Below are positions 45,014 through 53,576 of a stretch of 54,098 bases of DNA, piece by piece. A model generated the notes under the pieces. The model was not told the origin of the DNA and did not search any database. It saw only the letters and a list, made by a program, of their open reading frames with translations. Every line of letters begins with the position of its first letter. Position 1 is the first letter of the stretch. Source of the DNA: Methanomicrobia archaeon (GTDB taxonomy: Archaea > Halobacteriota > Bog-38 > Methanoflorentales > Methanoflorentaceae); NCBI GenBank assembly GCA_015661395.1, contig JACWML010000006.1, positions 1 through 54,098 on the forward strand. The letters are read 5' to 3'. The position numbers and the translations under genes are program-made.

Positions 45014-45300
45014 TCATGAGTGACGCAGCTGTGTCGTCTGTGGTAGCAGTAACGAGTGGAAGGGGCGATCTCTTCCGCAGTTCTGCTCAACAGTGCGAGG
45101 TCGCAGTTGGGCGATTTTGTCTCTCGCGAGCAGATTTTGCAGTTGCTCGCAATGCCTTTTTTGCCGTGCACTGGGTTCGCTCCGACCGTCCGGAAAGCTT
45201 CCCTCGCTTGCCAATGTGCCTTGTCTTTTCCGTACCACGTTAAGTACTGGAGTGGGGGTCTCGTTTTCGTAGCGGGCAAAGGAGTGAAGTAGTGGGCACG
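45014..45300 (-). pseudogene. decayed HTH-regulator-like sequence, copy 1
   Basis: On the minus strand the frame carries RYENETPTPVLNVVRKRQG, then PDGRSEPSARQKRHCEQLQ. It lines up with the relic at 48328 (EEIRDPVSVLNVARRRL, then QDGGNPIECTARKGKRW) at protein and DNA level. The HTH part itself is missing here. The longer frame 44656-45279 on this strand is not credible as a protein (Thr/Pro/Arg-rich, no domain). The interval 44684-45465 holds nothing else that I recognise. Confidence 0.25.
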
Positions 45301-45465
45301 TACTGCGCGTGGTGTAGGCGGTGATGCTTTGCGTTACATCACGCGCAGCTTCAGAAGGGTACTTCTTGCGTATCGTTTAAATAGTTGAAATTATCCCTAT
45401 TACGTGGCTTTTGGGAGATTGAGCAGTTTGACGCTACTGAACTGAGCAACCGACAACAAATCGGT

Positions 45466-45738
45466 CGTCGTGGGGAACACCCCCTCTCGCTCCTCGCGTG
45501 GGCGCTGTTTGGTGCGCGCATCAGCGACGTGTGCACGTGGTTCTGGGCGTACCGCAGCGACGCAATCCGGCGCTTGGAGCTCGAAGCGAGCGGCTTTGAA
45601 ATCGAAGCAGATATGTTTACCGAATGCGCGAGGAACGGCTTGCGCATCGCGGAACTCCCGATCACCTACCGCGCTCGAGCGGATGAACCAATCGTCACTG
45701 AGGGACGGCGCGAAAATAGGTCTGTTTTTGTGCAATGA
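45466..45738 (+). pseudogene. GT2 glycosyltransferase relic, second copy of the gene at the left window edge
   Basis: SLLAWALFGARISDVCTWFW, AYRSDAIRRLELEASGFEIE, ADMFTECARNGLRIAELPIT and YRARADEP repeat the C-terminal part of the gene at 1-564. By eye 61 of 70 residues are identical, and the DNA is similarly close. The homology begins abruptly at CGTCGTGGGG (225 in the first copy). Near 45690 a 5-base loss shifts the frame, after which the matching DNA continues briefly out of frame to a stop. The donor domain with DGDD is missing. Both copies lie on the plus strand about 45 kb apart. Confidence 0.85.
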
Positions 45739-45905
45739 CGGTTGCAACGGACACACAGGAATAGCAGCCCCGGCGAATCGGAAAAAACTGAGCGGTTTTA
45801 ATAGCTACTTGCTGCATTCGAATGCAATACGAGGCGCGTCGCTCGCACTGAAGCCGCAACTGACCCTCGGCAAGTAGCTGGCGCAAAGCTGCTTGTGCGG
45901 TGCGT

Positions 45906-46196
45906 ATGCCGAACCTGTCATTGGAGACCGGCGTCAAGTCTGGGAGGATACACATCGATGTACAGCGCGGAAAGACCATCGGGCCCGTGTCTTTGATCGG
46001 TAATTTTCAGAAGGGTTTTGACACGTTGTCGTGCTCTGGGATGTCTCGCGACGAGTTGATGTTCGTAAGCGTTACTTCTTCTCCCAATTCTCTTCAGGTC
46101 GGCTATTTCGACGAGCAGAAAGAGTCGGGAGGCCGTAGCGCCGACGATTCGATGGCAATACGGCTCACGTCGATGACAGCGCAAGGGGTGGGTTAG
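45906..46196 (+). CDS. hypothetical small protein
   Basis: About 96 residues from ATG 45906. The body has a beta-rich look: SGRIHIDVQRGKTIGPVSLI, FDTLSCSGMSRDELMFVSVT. The 3' end overlaps the end of the DUF4352 gene on the other strand by about 30 bases, and the last 20 residues are weak. No family recognised, no promoter evident. It may be chance, but codon texture over 45940-46110 is better than in the surrounding spacer. Confidence 0.3.
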   Translation: MPNLSLETGVKSGRIHIDVQRGKTIGPVSLIGNFQKGFDTLSCSGMSRDELMFVSVTSSPNSLQVGYFDEQKESGGRSADDSMAIRLTSMTAQGVG

Positions 46197-46728
46197 CTGC
46201 AGTGTACACGAGCTGTGCTGGTTGTGCCACTGTAGGAACCGAAAAGAGCACGTACATAGTGCTCGCGAAGCTCTCGTTGAGCGTACCGTTTTTGAGTGCT
46301 TGCGCGCCACAGCCCGTGTTGCAAACGGCGTAGTTGGCGTAATAGGCGGTGCCGTCACGCGCGACCAACACGAAATATCCGTAGGAAAAGGGAATTTTCG
46401 CGTGGCCCACGTTCGTGACGGTGACGTTGGCGACGAGATAGCGGCTCGCGGGAGGAGGGGTCAAGGAGTAGTTGTACACGCCGCTCTCTCGGTTAAACTC
46501 GATCCACACGCTGCTCGTCGCAGGATTTGACGTATCGCTAATCCCGTTTAGCCGCAGTGCGATCGTCCCGTCGCTCGCGGTCGTGCCGAGCGACGCGTGC
46601 ACCGCCGAAGCCGGCACCGCATACGTGGCGACGTTGGATGGGGCGCTCGAAAGAAACGCGGCCGCTGCGAGCGCGACAACGACGAGACAAACGACGATTG
46701 CTAGTGCCGCGCCTTGTTCTGCGTTCAC
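46165..46728 (-). CDS. membrane-anchored DUF4352-like extracellular protein
   Basis: 187 residues. An N-terminal hydrophobic anchor AALAIVVCLVVVALAAAAFL follows the short leader VNAEQG. An Ig-like DUF4352 domain comes after it, with SRYLVANVTVTNVGHAKIPF and FVLVARDGTAYYANYAVCNT as its core strands. The domain faces outside and contains several Asn-x-Ser/Thr sites. GTG 46728 has GAGGG upstream and lies 10 bases after the stop of the DUF4012 gene, so it is co-transcribed. The farther frame start at 46776 lies inside the upstream gene. The function of the family is not established; a role in cell-surface assembly is inference. Confidence 0.75.
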   Translation of the reverse strand: MNAEQGAALAIVVCLVVVALAAAAFLSSAPSNVATYAVPASAVHASLGTTASDGTIALRLNGISDTSNPATSSVWIEFNRESGVYNYSLTPPPASRYLVANVTVTNVGHAKIPFSYGYFVLVARDGTAYYANYAVCNTGCGAQALKNGTLNESFASTMYVLFSVPTVAQPAQLVYTAANPPLALSST

Positions 46729-46738
46729 GAGTGACCCT

Positions 46739-48034
46739 CTACGTGTACACGACGCTGACGTGCGCGTCGCCGTCAAACACCTGATTCGAGCCGACGTTTT
46801 CAGCTCTGATCGTCGTTGCCCCTGAAGGGAGTTGTACGCTGGCGTTTAAGATGTAGCTGGTTATGCCCGCTTGCTTTTGAATGTTGAGCTCGTACTGGTG
46901 CCATATCCCCGTTCCGGAGACCACGTTCGGCAGTATGTAGGTGTAGGTAACGCTTCCGGTCGTGTTGGCGGACACAAGCATGCGCGACGAAAAGGCCGTG
47001 TAGCCGTCCCCGTTCGTCACCAGAGGACCCTTGAACGCCTGCGTGGTGTTCTGCACGGCGACGAGCTGAGCGCCCGGTGGAACGAGTGTGGTGGAGAACA
47101 CGTCATAATTCCACCAGCACCCGTTTGTATACGTGAGCGTTAGCGTGGAGAGAGCCGACCCGTCTGAAAAGAGCTGCACGTGGTCGTCGATCGTCCGGGT
47201 CACGCCGAAATCTGCTTTCACCGTGCCTAACGTGGTGTCGACCACGGAGATAGAGTCCGTTGCAGGGGGTGTGCCCTCGCCCACGGCGTTGCCTACGGCG
47301 CTTCGGAACCAGAATCCCTGGTTCGGATAGACGAGCACGTGTCCTTCGTCTTCTAACGTTTGCAACGTGGCGTAGAGCGCCAGTTTCTGCGAAACGCTCG
47401 AATCGCGGATAAGCCGGGCGAGGTCGGACGTAAGCGTCGACACAAGGTCCGTGAGAAAGGGCTTCGCTCCTCCGGCCTCTGCGATCGCTGAGTAGTAGTG
47501 CAAACGGTCGGCCACGTTTCTACTCGTTATAACCCCGCCTGATGCCGTTATCGGACCAGTTACGTTCATAATCGCCGCGACCGCGGTGAGGTCAAGCGCG
47601 ATTATGCCGTCTACCCTCTGTCCGGTCGCGTTATAAAAATCTGATTGCATCTTAGGAGCGAACGAGGCAAAATCGTATTGGACGTTTGAATCGGAGAGGC
47701 GGGCGCTTCCCACACCGAAGAACTGGGTGAAGCTTGCAGGTCCGTCGAGGTTGACGATCGGGTTCCACGTCGAATTGGTTGACGAGCTTACGTACTGGTA
47801 TTGCAGGCGTGCAATGGTGCCGTCGTGCACGGTCAGCAGTCCCATGCACGCTATCCCCCCGCCGGTAGGTCTGATCTCCGAGTTGTCCTGCAAGATGATC
47901 AGGTACGTCTTGTCACCGAAGAATCCGGCAACGCTCAGCCCATCGACTGTCGGATAGAGGAGTGCTACTACCACAAGAATAACGGCAGCAAGCGCGATAT
48001 ATCGGACGATCTGGGCTCTATCAGGATCAGCCAT
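46739..48034 (-). CDS. DUF4012-like membrane-anchored surface protein
   Basis: 431 residues. One N-terminal membrane segment (YIALAAVILVVVALLYPTV) is followed by the DUF4012 core: KTYLIILQDNSEIRPTGGGI, then GLLTVHDGTIARLQY, and DGIIALDLTAVAAIMNVTGP. The C-terminal third is beta-rich with many Thr/Ser. The protein should be tethered outside the cytoplasmic membrane. A TATA-like box at 48063-48068 lies about 31 bases before the ATG, so the transcript is essentially leaderless. DUF4012 proteins often occur in cell-surface polysaccharide clusters, but their reaction is unknown. The DUF4352 gene follows 10 bases downstream. Confidence 0.85.
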   Translation of the reverse strand: MADPDRAQIVRYIALAAVILVVVALLYPTVDGLSVAGFFGDKTYLIILQDNSEIRPTGGGIACMGLLTVHDGTIARLQYQYVSSSTNSTWNPIVNLDGPASFTQFFGVGSARLSDSNVQYDFASFAPKMQSDFYNATGQRVDGIIALDLTAVAAIMNVTGPITASGGVITSRNVADRLHYYSAIAEAGGAKPFLTDLVSTLTSDLARLIRDSSVSQKLALYATLQTLEDEGHVLVYPNQGFWFRSAVGNAVGEGTPPATDSISVVDTTLGTVKADFGVTRTIDDHVQLFSDGSALSTLTLTYTNGCWWNYDVFSTTLVPPGAQLVAVQNTTQAFKGPLVTNGDGYTAFSSRMLVSANTTGSVTYTYILPNVVSGTGIWHQYELNIQKQAGITSYILNASVQLPSGATTIRAENVGSNQVFDGDAHVSVVYT

Positions 48035-48062
48035 GGTGATTTACGCTATGGTCACTTCTCTG

Positions 48063-48068
48063 TTATAA
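48063..48068 (-). promoter_or_regulatory. TATA-like box of the DUF4012-DUF4352 operon
   Basis: Minus strand CGTTATAACA, about 31 bases before ATG 48034, consistent with a leaderless or nearly leaderless mRNA. Confidence 0.55.
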
Positions 48069-48327
48069 CGTTGCCTTTGCAACCCCGACGCGCCGGAATC
48101 ACGCGTGCGCTCAAATGCGGCGCTACAATGCGTTCTGACCTCTCTGATCGTGAGTGCCCGAAGCTTTCACGTTTCCTCGTAGCGTCTCGGCAGCATTCAG
48201 CCATAGGCGACTTTCGACGCAGCGGTGACCTAATTGTAGTGTCTTTGAGGGAGCCTAACGAGCCAAGGAGTACGCTTCCAGTCCTGCCCGTCGGCATGGC
48301 GAGGTCGCCTGATGGGTGCTTTGCCTT

Positions 48328-48561
48328 TTACGAGGGGGTGTTGCAGCTGCTCCAGCGTTTTCCTTTTCGTGCTGTGCACTCGATCGGGTTCCCACCGTCC
48401 TGAACGTGTTGCGCACGCCAATTAGCCAATCTTCTCCGTGCCACATTTAGCACGGAAACGGGATCTCGTATTTCTTCGCGTTCAATTCGCGAATACGTAG
48501 GTTGTGAGACGCCAATTAGGCGCGGGGAAAAAGCCGAAAGGCAACGGTTAGGGCGTTGCAC
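48328..48561 (-). pseudogene. decayed HTH-regulator-like sequence, copy 2
   Basis: The minus-strand frame contains RLIGVSQPTYSRIEREEIRD, a good match to the recognition-helix region of XRE-type archaeal regulators (VSQP..SRIE). Next come PVSVLNVARRRLANW and RKGKRWSSCNT, after which it stops. The N-terminal helices and the rest of the protein are missing. The relic at 45014-45300 shares the second part. The remainder of 48069-48600 is spacer. Confidence 0.35.
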
Positions 48562-48679
48562 AATTCTTAGGTTCGCAGTTGGGGACGTGCTCTGCAGTCT
48601 TGAGTGAGTAGAACGAAATACGAGGAGGTCAGGGACGAGTCCTCTTAGGGTCGTAGAATATACGCTACTGCGTATCCTA

Positions 48680-48796
48680 GTGGTTGGCTTCGCGTACCTG
48701 TCCTACAGGCACGGGTTTTACTGGAGCTACGCAGCTGGCAACGTTATTCCGCTCGTAATCATAGTCCTTCTATTCATTAAAGATCAAAAACGATAG
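48680..48796 (+). CDS. possible small membrane protein
   Basis: A frame open from 48608 to TAG 48794 encodes ILVVGFAYLSYRHGFYWSYA, then GNVIPLVIIVLLFIKDQKR, two hydrophobic segments with a basic C-terminus. The only conventional start in frame is GTG 48680, which cuts off the beginning of the first segment. Protein-like texture starts earlier (VVEYTLLR). It may be a short real gene with an unusual start or the end of a lost one. Confidence 0.3.
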   Translation: MVGFAYLSYRHGFYWSYAAGNVIPLVIIVLLFIKDQKR

Positions 48797-48965
48797 CTGA
48801 GCGCGGCGGCGTCTCAGTCGACAAACGTGCGCGCGTGGGAATTCGTCCAAAGCGACGTCAGCATTTGAGGTTGTGAAATAAATTAAGGTGCTACGGCGAT
48901 ATTGCCAGATATATTAACAATATTGCACAAAAGCGACTTTAGGAACACGACTGGCTAAGAATCTC

Positions 48966-48973
48966 TTTTATAC
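48966..48973 (+). promoter_or_regulatory. TATA-like box of the five-gene glycosyltransferase operon
   Basis: TTTTATAC immediately before ATG 48975. A transcript would begin near 48995, which excludes that ATG and points to ATG 49044 or 49053 as the start of the first gene. Confidence 0.55.
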
Positions 48974-49052
48974 TATGAAAAAGACGTTATTTGTGAGTCC
49001 GCCACAGCCATTGACCACCCGTGTAGGGGCTAGCGGCATTCGCATGGACACC

Positions 49053-50162
49053 ATGAAAGCTGCTTGTTTCGACGTGTACCAACGGATTCCTATCAATAGC
49101 GGGGGCGATTGGTATGCGTATCAGCTTTTTAGTGACATAGCGCAACACGCTCGAACGGCTGTGTACTTTACGCTTCGTGACAACCTCAAACAAGGGTATT
49201 GTCCTCGCACAGTCAACTTCACGCAAAGCCACATCAAGCCACTAGTCCCGTGGGGCACGCTATCAATGATTTTAGAACAAATGAGGCCGGATGTGCTGTT
49301 GAATAAATCGTCCGTGAACCAGATCGAAGCAGATGTCGTATTTACGCTCGTGTACACGTTCAACATCGCTCGCTATGTCGCAAGAAAGAATCGGTGTCCG
49401 CTGGTAATGGTCATGCAGAACATCGAATGGCAGTACCTGAAGCACAATCACTCGCCATTCTATCCACTGATGCGGCTTTATGAGCGTCATGCAGTGCGCG
49501 TCGCCGACGCGGTCGTCACCCTCTCGCCCCACGACTACTCGTACGTGGCTGAACGTACCGCTCACAAAAAAGTCTTCTACGTACCACCGAAGCTTGATGA
49601 AACAACGTTTAGTGCTTCCGCAACCCCGCGGTACGACTTTGGAAACGACAAACTCAACGTACTTTTCTACGGCAGCCTCGACCGACGTTATAATGTGGAT
49701 GCCTTGGAATTCGTAAAGTATGAACTAATTCCGCGACTAAAAGAAAGAGGATTGCTGCGTGATATTCGAATAAACGTGTTTGGTTCCGGCGAACCCCCAG
49801 CGAAATTCGACCTGAACCATGATCGCGATATCAATTTTCTTGGCTTTGTCGATGATCCGGGATCATACGTACGCGGTGCTGACGTCGTAATCGCGCCGAT
49901 CACGAACCCGAGCGGAATGAAAGTGCGCGTAATTGAAGCATTAGCCTGCGGTAAGCCTGTTGTTGGCACGCCCGAAGCGGTCGTCGGCCTCCCTTACGAG
50001 CTTCGCGATGCCGTAACAGTGCGAAGGACGGCCGAGGAATTCATCGAGGCGATTCTATCGCTTAACGGGAGGTCAATACCCGCAACGCCAGAAGGCCGCA
50101 CGATAGAAGCGTGCTCCTCGTTGAAGATCAATACAATGAAAGACGTCTTCGATTTTGTCTGA
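49053..50162 (+). CDS. GT4 family glycosyltransferase
   Basis: 369 residues of GT-B type. MKAACFDVYQRIPINSGGDW begins the acceptor domain with the glycine-rich loop, NVLFYGSLDRRYNVDALEF starts the donor domain, and MKVRVIEALACGKPVVGTPE is the catalytic segment. The open frame extends to ATG 48975, but that codon sits 2 bases after the TATA-like box and would not be transcribed. ATG 49053 (or 49044) begins directly at the fold. It is the first gene of a tight plus-strand operon (GT4, GT4, nucleotidyltransferase, GT4, kinase). The sugar is unknown. Confidence 0.87.
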   Translation: MKAACFDVYQRIPINSGGDWYAYQLFSDIAQHARTAVYFTLRDNLKQGYCPRTVNFTQSHIKPLVPWGTLSMILEQMRPDVLLNKSSVNQIEADVVFTLVYTFNIARYVARKNRCPLVMVMQNIEWQYLKHNHSPFYPLMRLYERHAVRVADAVVTLSPHDYSYVAERTAHKKVFYVPPKLDETTFSASATPRYDFGNDKLNVLFYGSLDRRYNVDALEFVKYELIPRLKERGLLRDIRINVFGSGEPPAKFDLNHDRDINFLGFVDDPGSYVRGADVVIAPITNPSGMKVRVIEALACGKPVVGTPEAVVGLPYELRDAVTVRRTAEEFIEAILSLNGRSIPATPEGRTIEACSSLKINTMKDVFDFV

Positions 50163-50199
50163 TCCGCGCCAAGGCGACAGAAGTGGAGCACCGAGCGTC

Positions 50200-51294
50200 A
50201 TGAAGATCCTCACCGTTCTTTCAGTGCCGCCGTGGAGTAAGGAAGGTCAAGCACGAGTAGTGGGCGAGACTGCAAAACGCTTGAGCGCAAGCACAGAACT
50301 GGATCTTGAGATTTGGTGTGGGACTCCGGCGAAGGGTTGTCGAGGCACGTGGCACGGCGTTTCCGTCCGCGCATATCGGACGCGGAATTGGGTCGGCTAT
50401 GGATCGTTACCCATGTTTCGTGATCTGAGAAATGAAGCGCGTTCGTTTGATCTCATACACGCGCACGGATCGAGCACGCTTGTTCCACTGATGGCTGCAT
50501 ACGGGTGCTCTGAAATACCGTTGATCGTCTCCCCTCATTTTCACGCGGAAGCCTCCGCCTCATACCTTACTGGTCCCAAGCGCGCGTACGATCTGACGTG
50601 TAATAGCCGCGTTTTCAACAAAGCAAGAAGAATCATATGTGTGTCTAAAACAGAAAGAAAGAGTATCCAGGAACGCTTTGAATTACGCAGGCCAGTCAGC
50701 ATAATTCCGAACGGGATCAGCCTTAAGCAAATTGAGAATGCCCAGCCGTATGCTGTCGACAGAAAACTGATCCTTTCGGTGGGGCGATTAGAACGATATA
50801 AGAATAATCACCGTCTGGTCGAGGCGATGCGCTACCTCTCCTCCGACGAGTTCTCTCTCTGCATCATCGGAAGCGGAAAGTTCAGGGGCGAGTTGGAACA
50901 GCAGATACGACGGCAGGGGTTATCAGATAGCGTTAAGATTCTCGGCTCGCGTTCAGACGACGAGGTGTATCGGTGGATGAAAACCTGCTCCGTTTTTGTA
51001 AACCTTTCAAATGTTGAGGCGTTTGGCATTACCGTGTTGGAAGCGCTAGCGGCCCATAGCAGGGTCATAGTCAATGATAAGTTCGGTTTGCGGGAACTGT
51101 CGAGGAAGTTTACCAAAGCAATCATCCCGGTTGACGTCAAAACGATGCATCCGCGGGATTTAGCTCAAGTCATCAGAGAAACTGCCGAGACACGGGCGAA
51201 CGGTGTCAACCTATCTGAATTTGACTGGAACCCCATTTCGAAAAGAATTAAGGAAACCTACCTCGAAGTCGCAACAGAAACGGATGCCAGATAA
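50200..51294 (+). CDS. GT4 family glycosyltransferase
   Basis: 364 residues. MKILTVLSVPPWSKEGQARV with the phosphate-binding loop opens the protein. Then FDLIHAHGSSTLVPLMAAYG, IIPNGISLKQIENA and the donor domain ILSVGRLERYKNNHRLVEAM follow, with NVEAFGITVLEALAAHSRVI as the catalytic segment (both family glutamates visible). ATG 50200 is preceded by GGAG 14 bases upstream and starts at the fold; the open frame reaches back to 50155 across the previous stop. Its end overlaps the nucleotidyltransferase start by 11 bases. The substrate is unknown. Confidence 0.88.
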   Translation: MKILTVLSVPPWSKEGQARVVGETAKRLSASTELDLEIWCGTPAKGCRGTWHGVSVRAYRTRNWVGYGSLPMFRDLRNEARSFDLIHAHGSSTLVPLMAAYGCSEIPLIVSPHFHAEASASYLTGPKRAYDLTCNSRVFNKARRIICVSKTERKSIQERFELRRPVSIIPNGISLKQIENAQPYAVDRKLILSVGRLERYKNNHRLVEAMRYLSSDEFSLCIIGSGKFRGELEQQIRRQGLSDSVKILGSRSDDEVYRWMKTCSVFVNLSNVEAFGITVLEALAAHSRVIVNDKFGLRELSRKFTKAIIPVDVKTMHPRDLAQVIRETAETRANGVNLSEFDWNPISKRIKETYLEVATETDAR

Positions 51295-52324
51295 GCCTTT
51301 GCAAGACAAGCAGGCGCGGGTTGAACGCCTGAGGTTATTGGGACGTGTCACGTCACGCGGCGATGGGCAGGCACTCGAAACCCTCAACAGCACGACCTTG
51401 CTCGACGTAGTAGAGCTGTCAATTGCCAACAAGGTGCTTCTTCTACTGTGCGATAACGTGCGGCTCGACAACGCTCCTCCAGCGGCGCTTCGGGGCATCT
51501 GTTCAGAGCAATTCAGAAGAAAGAAGCAGTGTGATGCGATCTTAACGTCCCTATCGAAACTCGCGGGAGCTACGAACATTGATATCCTCATCATCAAGAC
51601 GATCCGCCCGTTCCCGTACGTCGGCAGCGACATCGACGTCATCGTGGCGTCGACTGAAGCCTTCGCGCGTTTTGTGGACTTGTTAGTCGCCTCTGGATAT
51701 CACATCCTCGGCCGTAGCGCCCACGAGGTAACGCTCCAAACGCCGTTCGAAGGGATCGTGCTCGTAGATGTTCACTGCGATATATCTGCGGCAGGTATGG
51801 TATACCTCGATAAGGCGGTGCTTTGGAACGGCACTGCAACCGTCGATCTGGACGGGCACAGCGTGCGCGTTCCTGGGCCTGAAGCGGAGCTCCTCCTGCT
51901 TGCAGCGCATTCCGTGTTCAAGGAGCTTAGCGTCACTTTGGCAGATTTCCTTCAGGCGCAGTATCTTGCAGCACACGTCGATTGGAGAACGGTGCACAGC
52001 ATGGCCCGCGCGGAGCACCTTACACTAGCGTTATGTGCGTTTATGAGCGCGATGGACAACATAAATCTCCTGCTGTATAACGCATCGCTGGACTATCCCG
52101 AATTGTCGCTTCAGAGTCACTTGATCGATCGCGACCGGCTGCGCGCCCTCGTGACACGAGACTTTTGCAACAAGCTGAGACTTCCGTACCGTTTTAGCAC
52201 GTGGATAGTCGCTGCGGCGTATGTCAACAAGTACCAGAGCACGCCCACGGAGGTACTGAACTTCTCCGTTGGTCGTCACGCAGCGAGCACCCTCAAGCAC
52301 CATTTTTTGGGAAAAGGTGATTAA
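51284..52324 (+). CDS. nucleotidyltransferase-fold protein (PF14907-like)
   Basis: 346 residues. The nucleotidyltransferase signature is degenerate but visible as IDILIIKTIRPFPYVGSDID, where GSDID carries the metal-binding acids. The acidic third position probably lies in IVLVDVHCDISAAG. A helical C-terminal half with AELLLLAAHSVFKELSVTL follows, as in uncharacterised nucleotidyltransferases of glycan islands. ATG 51284 overlaps the previous gene by 11 bases, and the next gene begins 8 bases before this stop. The context (three GT4s and a thymidylate-kinase-like gene) suggests activation or modification of a sugar or lipid precursor, but the reaction is not known. Confidence 0.72.
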   Translation: MPDKPLQDKQARVERLRLLGRVTSRGDGQALETLNSTTLLDVVELSIANKVLLLLCDNVRLDNAPPAALRGICSEQFRRKKQCDAILTSLSKLAGATNIDILIIKTIRPFPYVGSDIDVIVASTEAFARFVDLLVASGYHILGRSAHEVTLQTPFEGIVLVDVHCDISAAGMVYLDKAVLWNGTATVDLDGHSVRVPGPEAELLLLAAHSVFKELSVTLADFLQAQYLAAHVDWRTVHSMARAEHLTLALCAFMSAMDNINLLLYNASLDYPELSLQSHLIDRDRLRALVTRDFCNKLRLPYRFSTWIVAAAYVNKYQSTPTEVLNFSVGRHAASTLKHHFLGKGD

Positions 52325-53510
52325 CATCCACGTGTGTTTCGTCGGACAAGAGATCCATCCGCCGTGGATCCGGGGAGATCCACAACTTTTCAAGGAGATG
52401 ATCAATGCCCTTGTCGGAAACGACGACATTGAAATCTCCCTCATCACGACGCACGACGTGACGGGTGATAATGCGTCCAACGCCGCACAGTTTGAGGCGT
52501 TCGCCCGTGGTCTCAAAAACGTTATCGTACTCAGGGGAACAGGGAATCATAACTACGCTCCCCGTTCGTACGACGTGAATAGCCTCCTCTTGTGGCGGGC
52601 CGCATCGGGACTGGCGTCGCGAGAAGCGGTAGACATCTTTCATATAGGCAGCCTGAACGCGTCCTTGTTCGCCCCTTTGATGCGGCTCAAAATACCTAGG
52701 CTGCGTAACATAAAGCTCGTCAGGCACATTTACATGCTTCTGCAGCAGCGACGTGGACGCTTCGCCGTGCCTCTTCTTCGAGCGACGTACGCGCACTTTT
52801 TTGACGGCGTAGCGGTGACATCAGGAAACATTCGCGCCGAGCTACACCGGCGGGGCATTGCAGATGACGTTATATTCTTTGTCCCACCGATCATCAATAC
52901 GGACTTCTTCACCCCCCACAGCACCCAGCGCCAGCCCGGGCCGATTCGCGTCTTATACATGGGTTCAGTCTCGCAGAAGCGGTTTCCACTGGACGTTTTA
53001 AGCAGCATCCACACGCTTAGACAAGAGGGTCTGAACCTTCAACTGTCGATTGTCGCCCGTTACGAATTTGAACGCGTCTGGATCGATAAAATAGCTAGCC
53101 AAGCTGCGAAGCTTGGCCTCGGTGACAGCGTTATGACACGCGTACAAGCGCTTGAAGAACGTGAAAAGAGGGACCTGTACAACACGGCTGATATTGTCCT
53201 CTTGCCCTTCTCTGGCCCCGTGGGGGCAACTCAGCCACCGCTCGTTCTTTTGGAGGCAATGAGCTGCGGGAAGGTCGTTGTGGCCACGCGAGAACAGGAC
53301 ATTCCGCTAATCGTAGAGCACGGGTTTAACGGCCTCCTCGTTGACGACCTTAATCCGGAAGACCTCGCCGATGCGTTACGGTTGGCCGCATCGTCTGAGC
53401 GGGCTGCATTTATTGCGGCCAACGCCCGTGAAACCATCGTCAACAGTTTTTCACGTGAGGTGGGCCGTGAAAGGCTCTTACAGATGTACACATCGATTTT
53501 GAACCGCTGA
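52317..53510 (+). CDS. GT4 family glycosyltransferase
   Basis: 397 residues. INIHVCFVGQEIHPPWIRGD opens the first domain; VAVTSGNIRAELHRRGI and FFVPPIINTDFFTPH are the interdomain region. VLYMGSVSQKRFPLDVLSSI starts the donor domain, ADIVLLPFSGPVGATQPPLV and LLEAMSCGKVVVATREQDIP form the catalytic segment. GTG 52317 begins right before the first strand and overlaps the nucleotidyltransferase stop by 8 bases. The 16 residues of extra open frame upstream belong to that overlap. It is the fourth gene of the operon. The substrate is unknown. Confidence 0.87.
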   Translation: MINIHVCFVGQEIHPPWIRGDPQLFKEMINALVGNDDIEISLITTHDVTGDNASNAAQFEAFARGLKNVIVLRGTGNHNYAPRSYDVNSLLLWRAASGLASREAVDIFHIGSLNASLFAPLMRLKIPRLRNIKLVRHIYMLLQQRRGRFAVPLLRATYAHFFDGVAVTSGNIRAELHRRGIADDVIFFVPPIINTDFFTPHSTQRQPGPIRVLYMGSVSQKRFPLDVLSSIHTLRQEGLNLQLSIVARYEFERVWIDKIASQAAKLGLGDSVMTRVQALEEREKRDLYNTADIVLLPFSGPVGATQPPLVLLEAMSCGKVVVATREQDIPLIVEHGFNGLLVDDLNPEDLADALRLAASSERAAFIAANARETIVNSFSREVGRERLLQMYTSILNR

Positions 53511-53576
53511 AAAAATGTCAGAACGCAAATGCTGCAAGGACGCAGGAGAACGAACAGCCGCGTGAACGTCGACACG

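Noticed and set aside
44656-45279. 207-codon minus-strand frame as a gene
   Set aside because: Composition is Thr/Pro/Arg/Cys-rich without a domain, and it overlaps better-supported relic sequence in another frame. GC-rich DNA easily yields such frames.
45918-46358. 146-codon minus-strand frame
   Set aside because: Mostly antisense to, or out of frame with, the DUF4352 gene. Its sequence is His/Arg/Thr-rich and low in hydrophobic core residues.
47801-48403. 200-codon plus-strand frame antisense to the DUF4012 start
   Set aside because: It is the shadow of the DUF4012 gene and its promoter region. No domain, and it contradicts the strong minus-strand gene.
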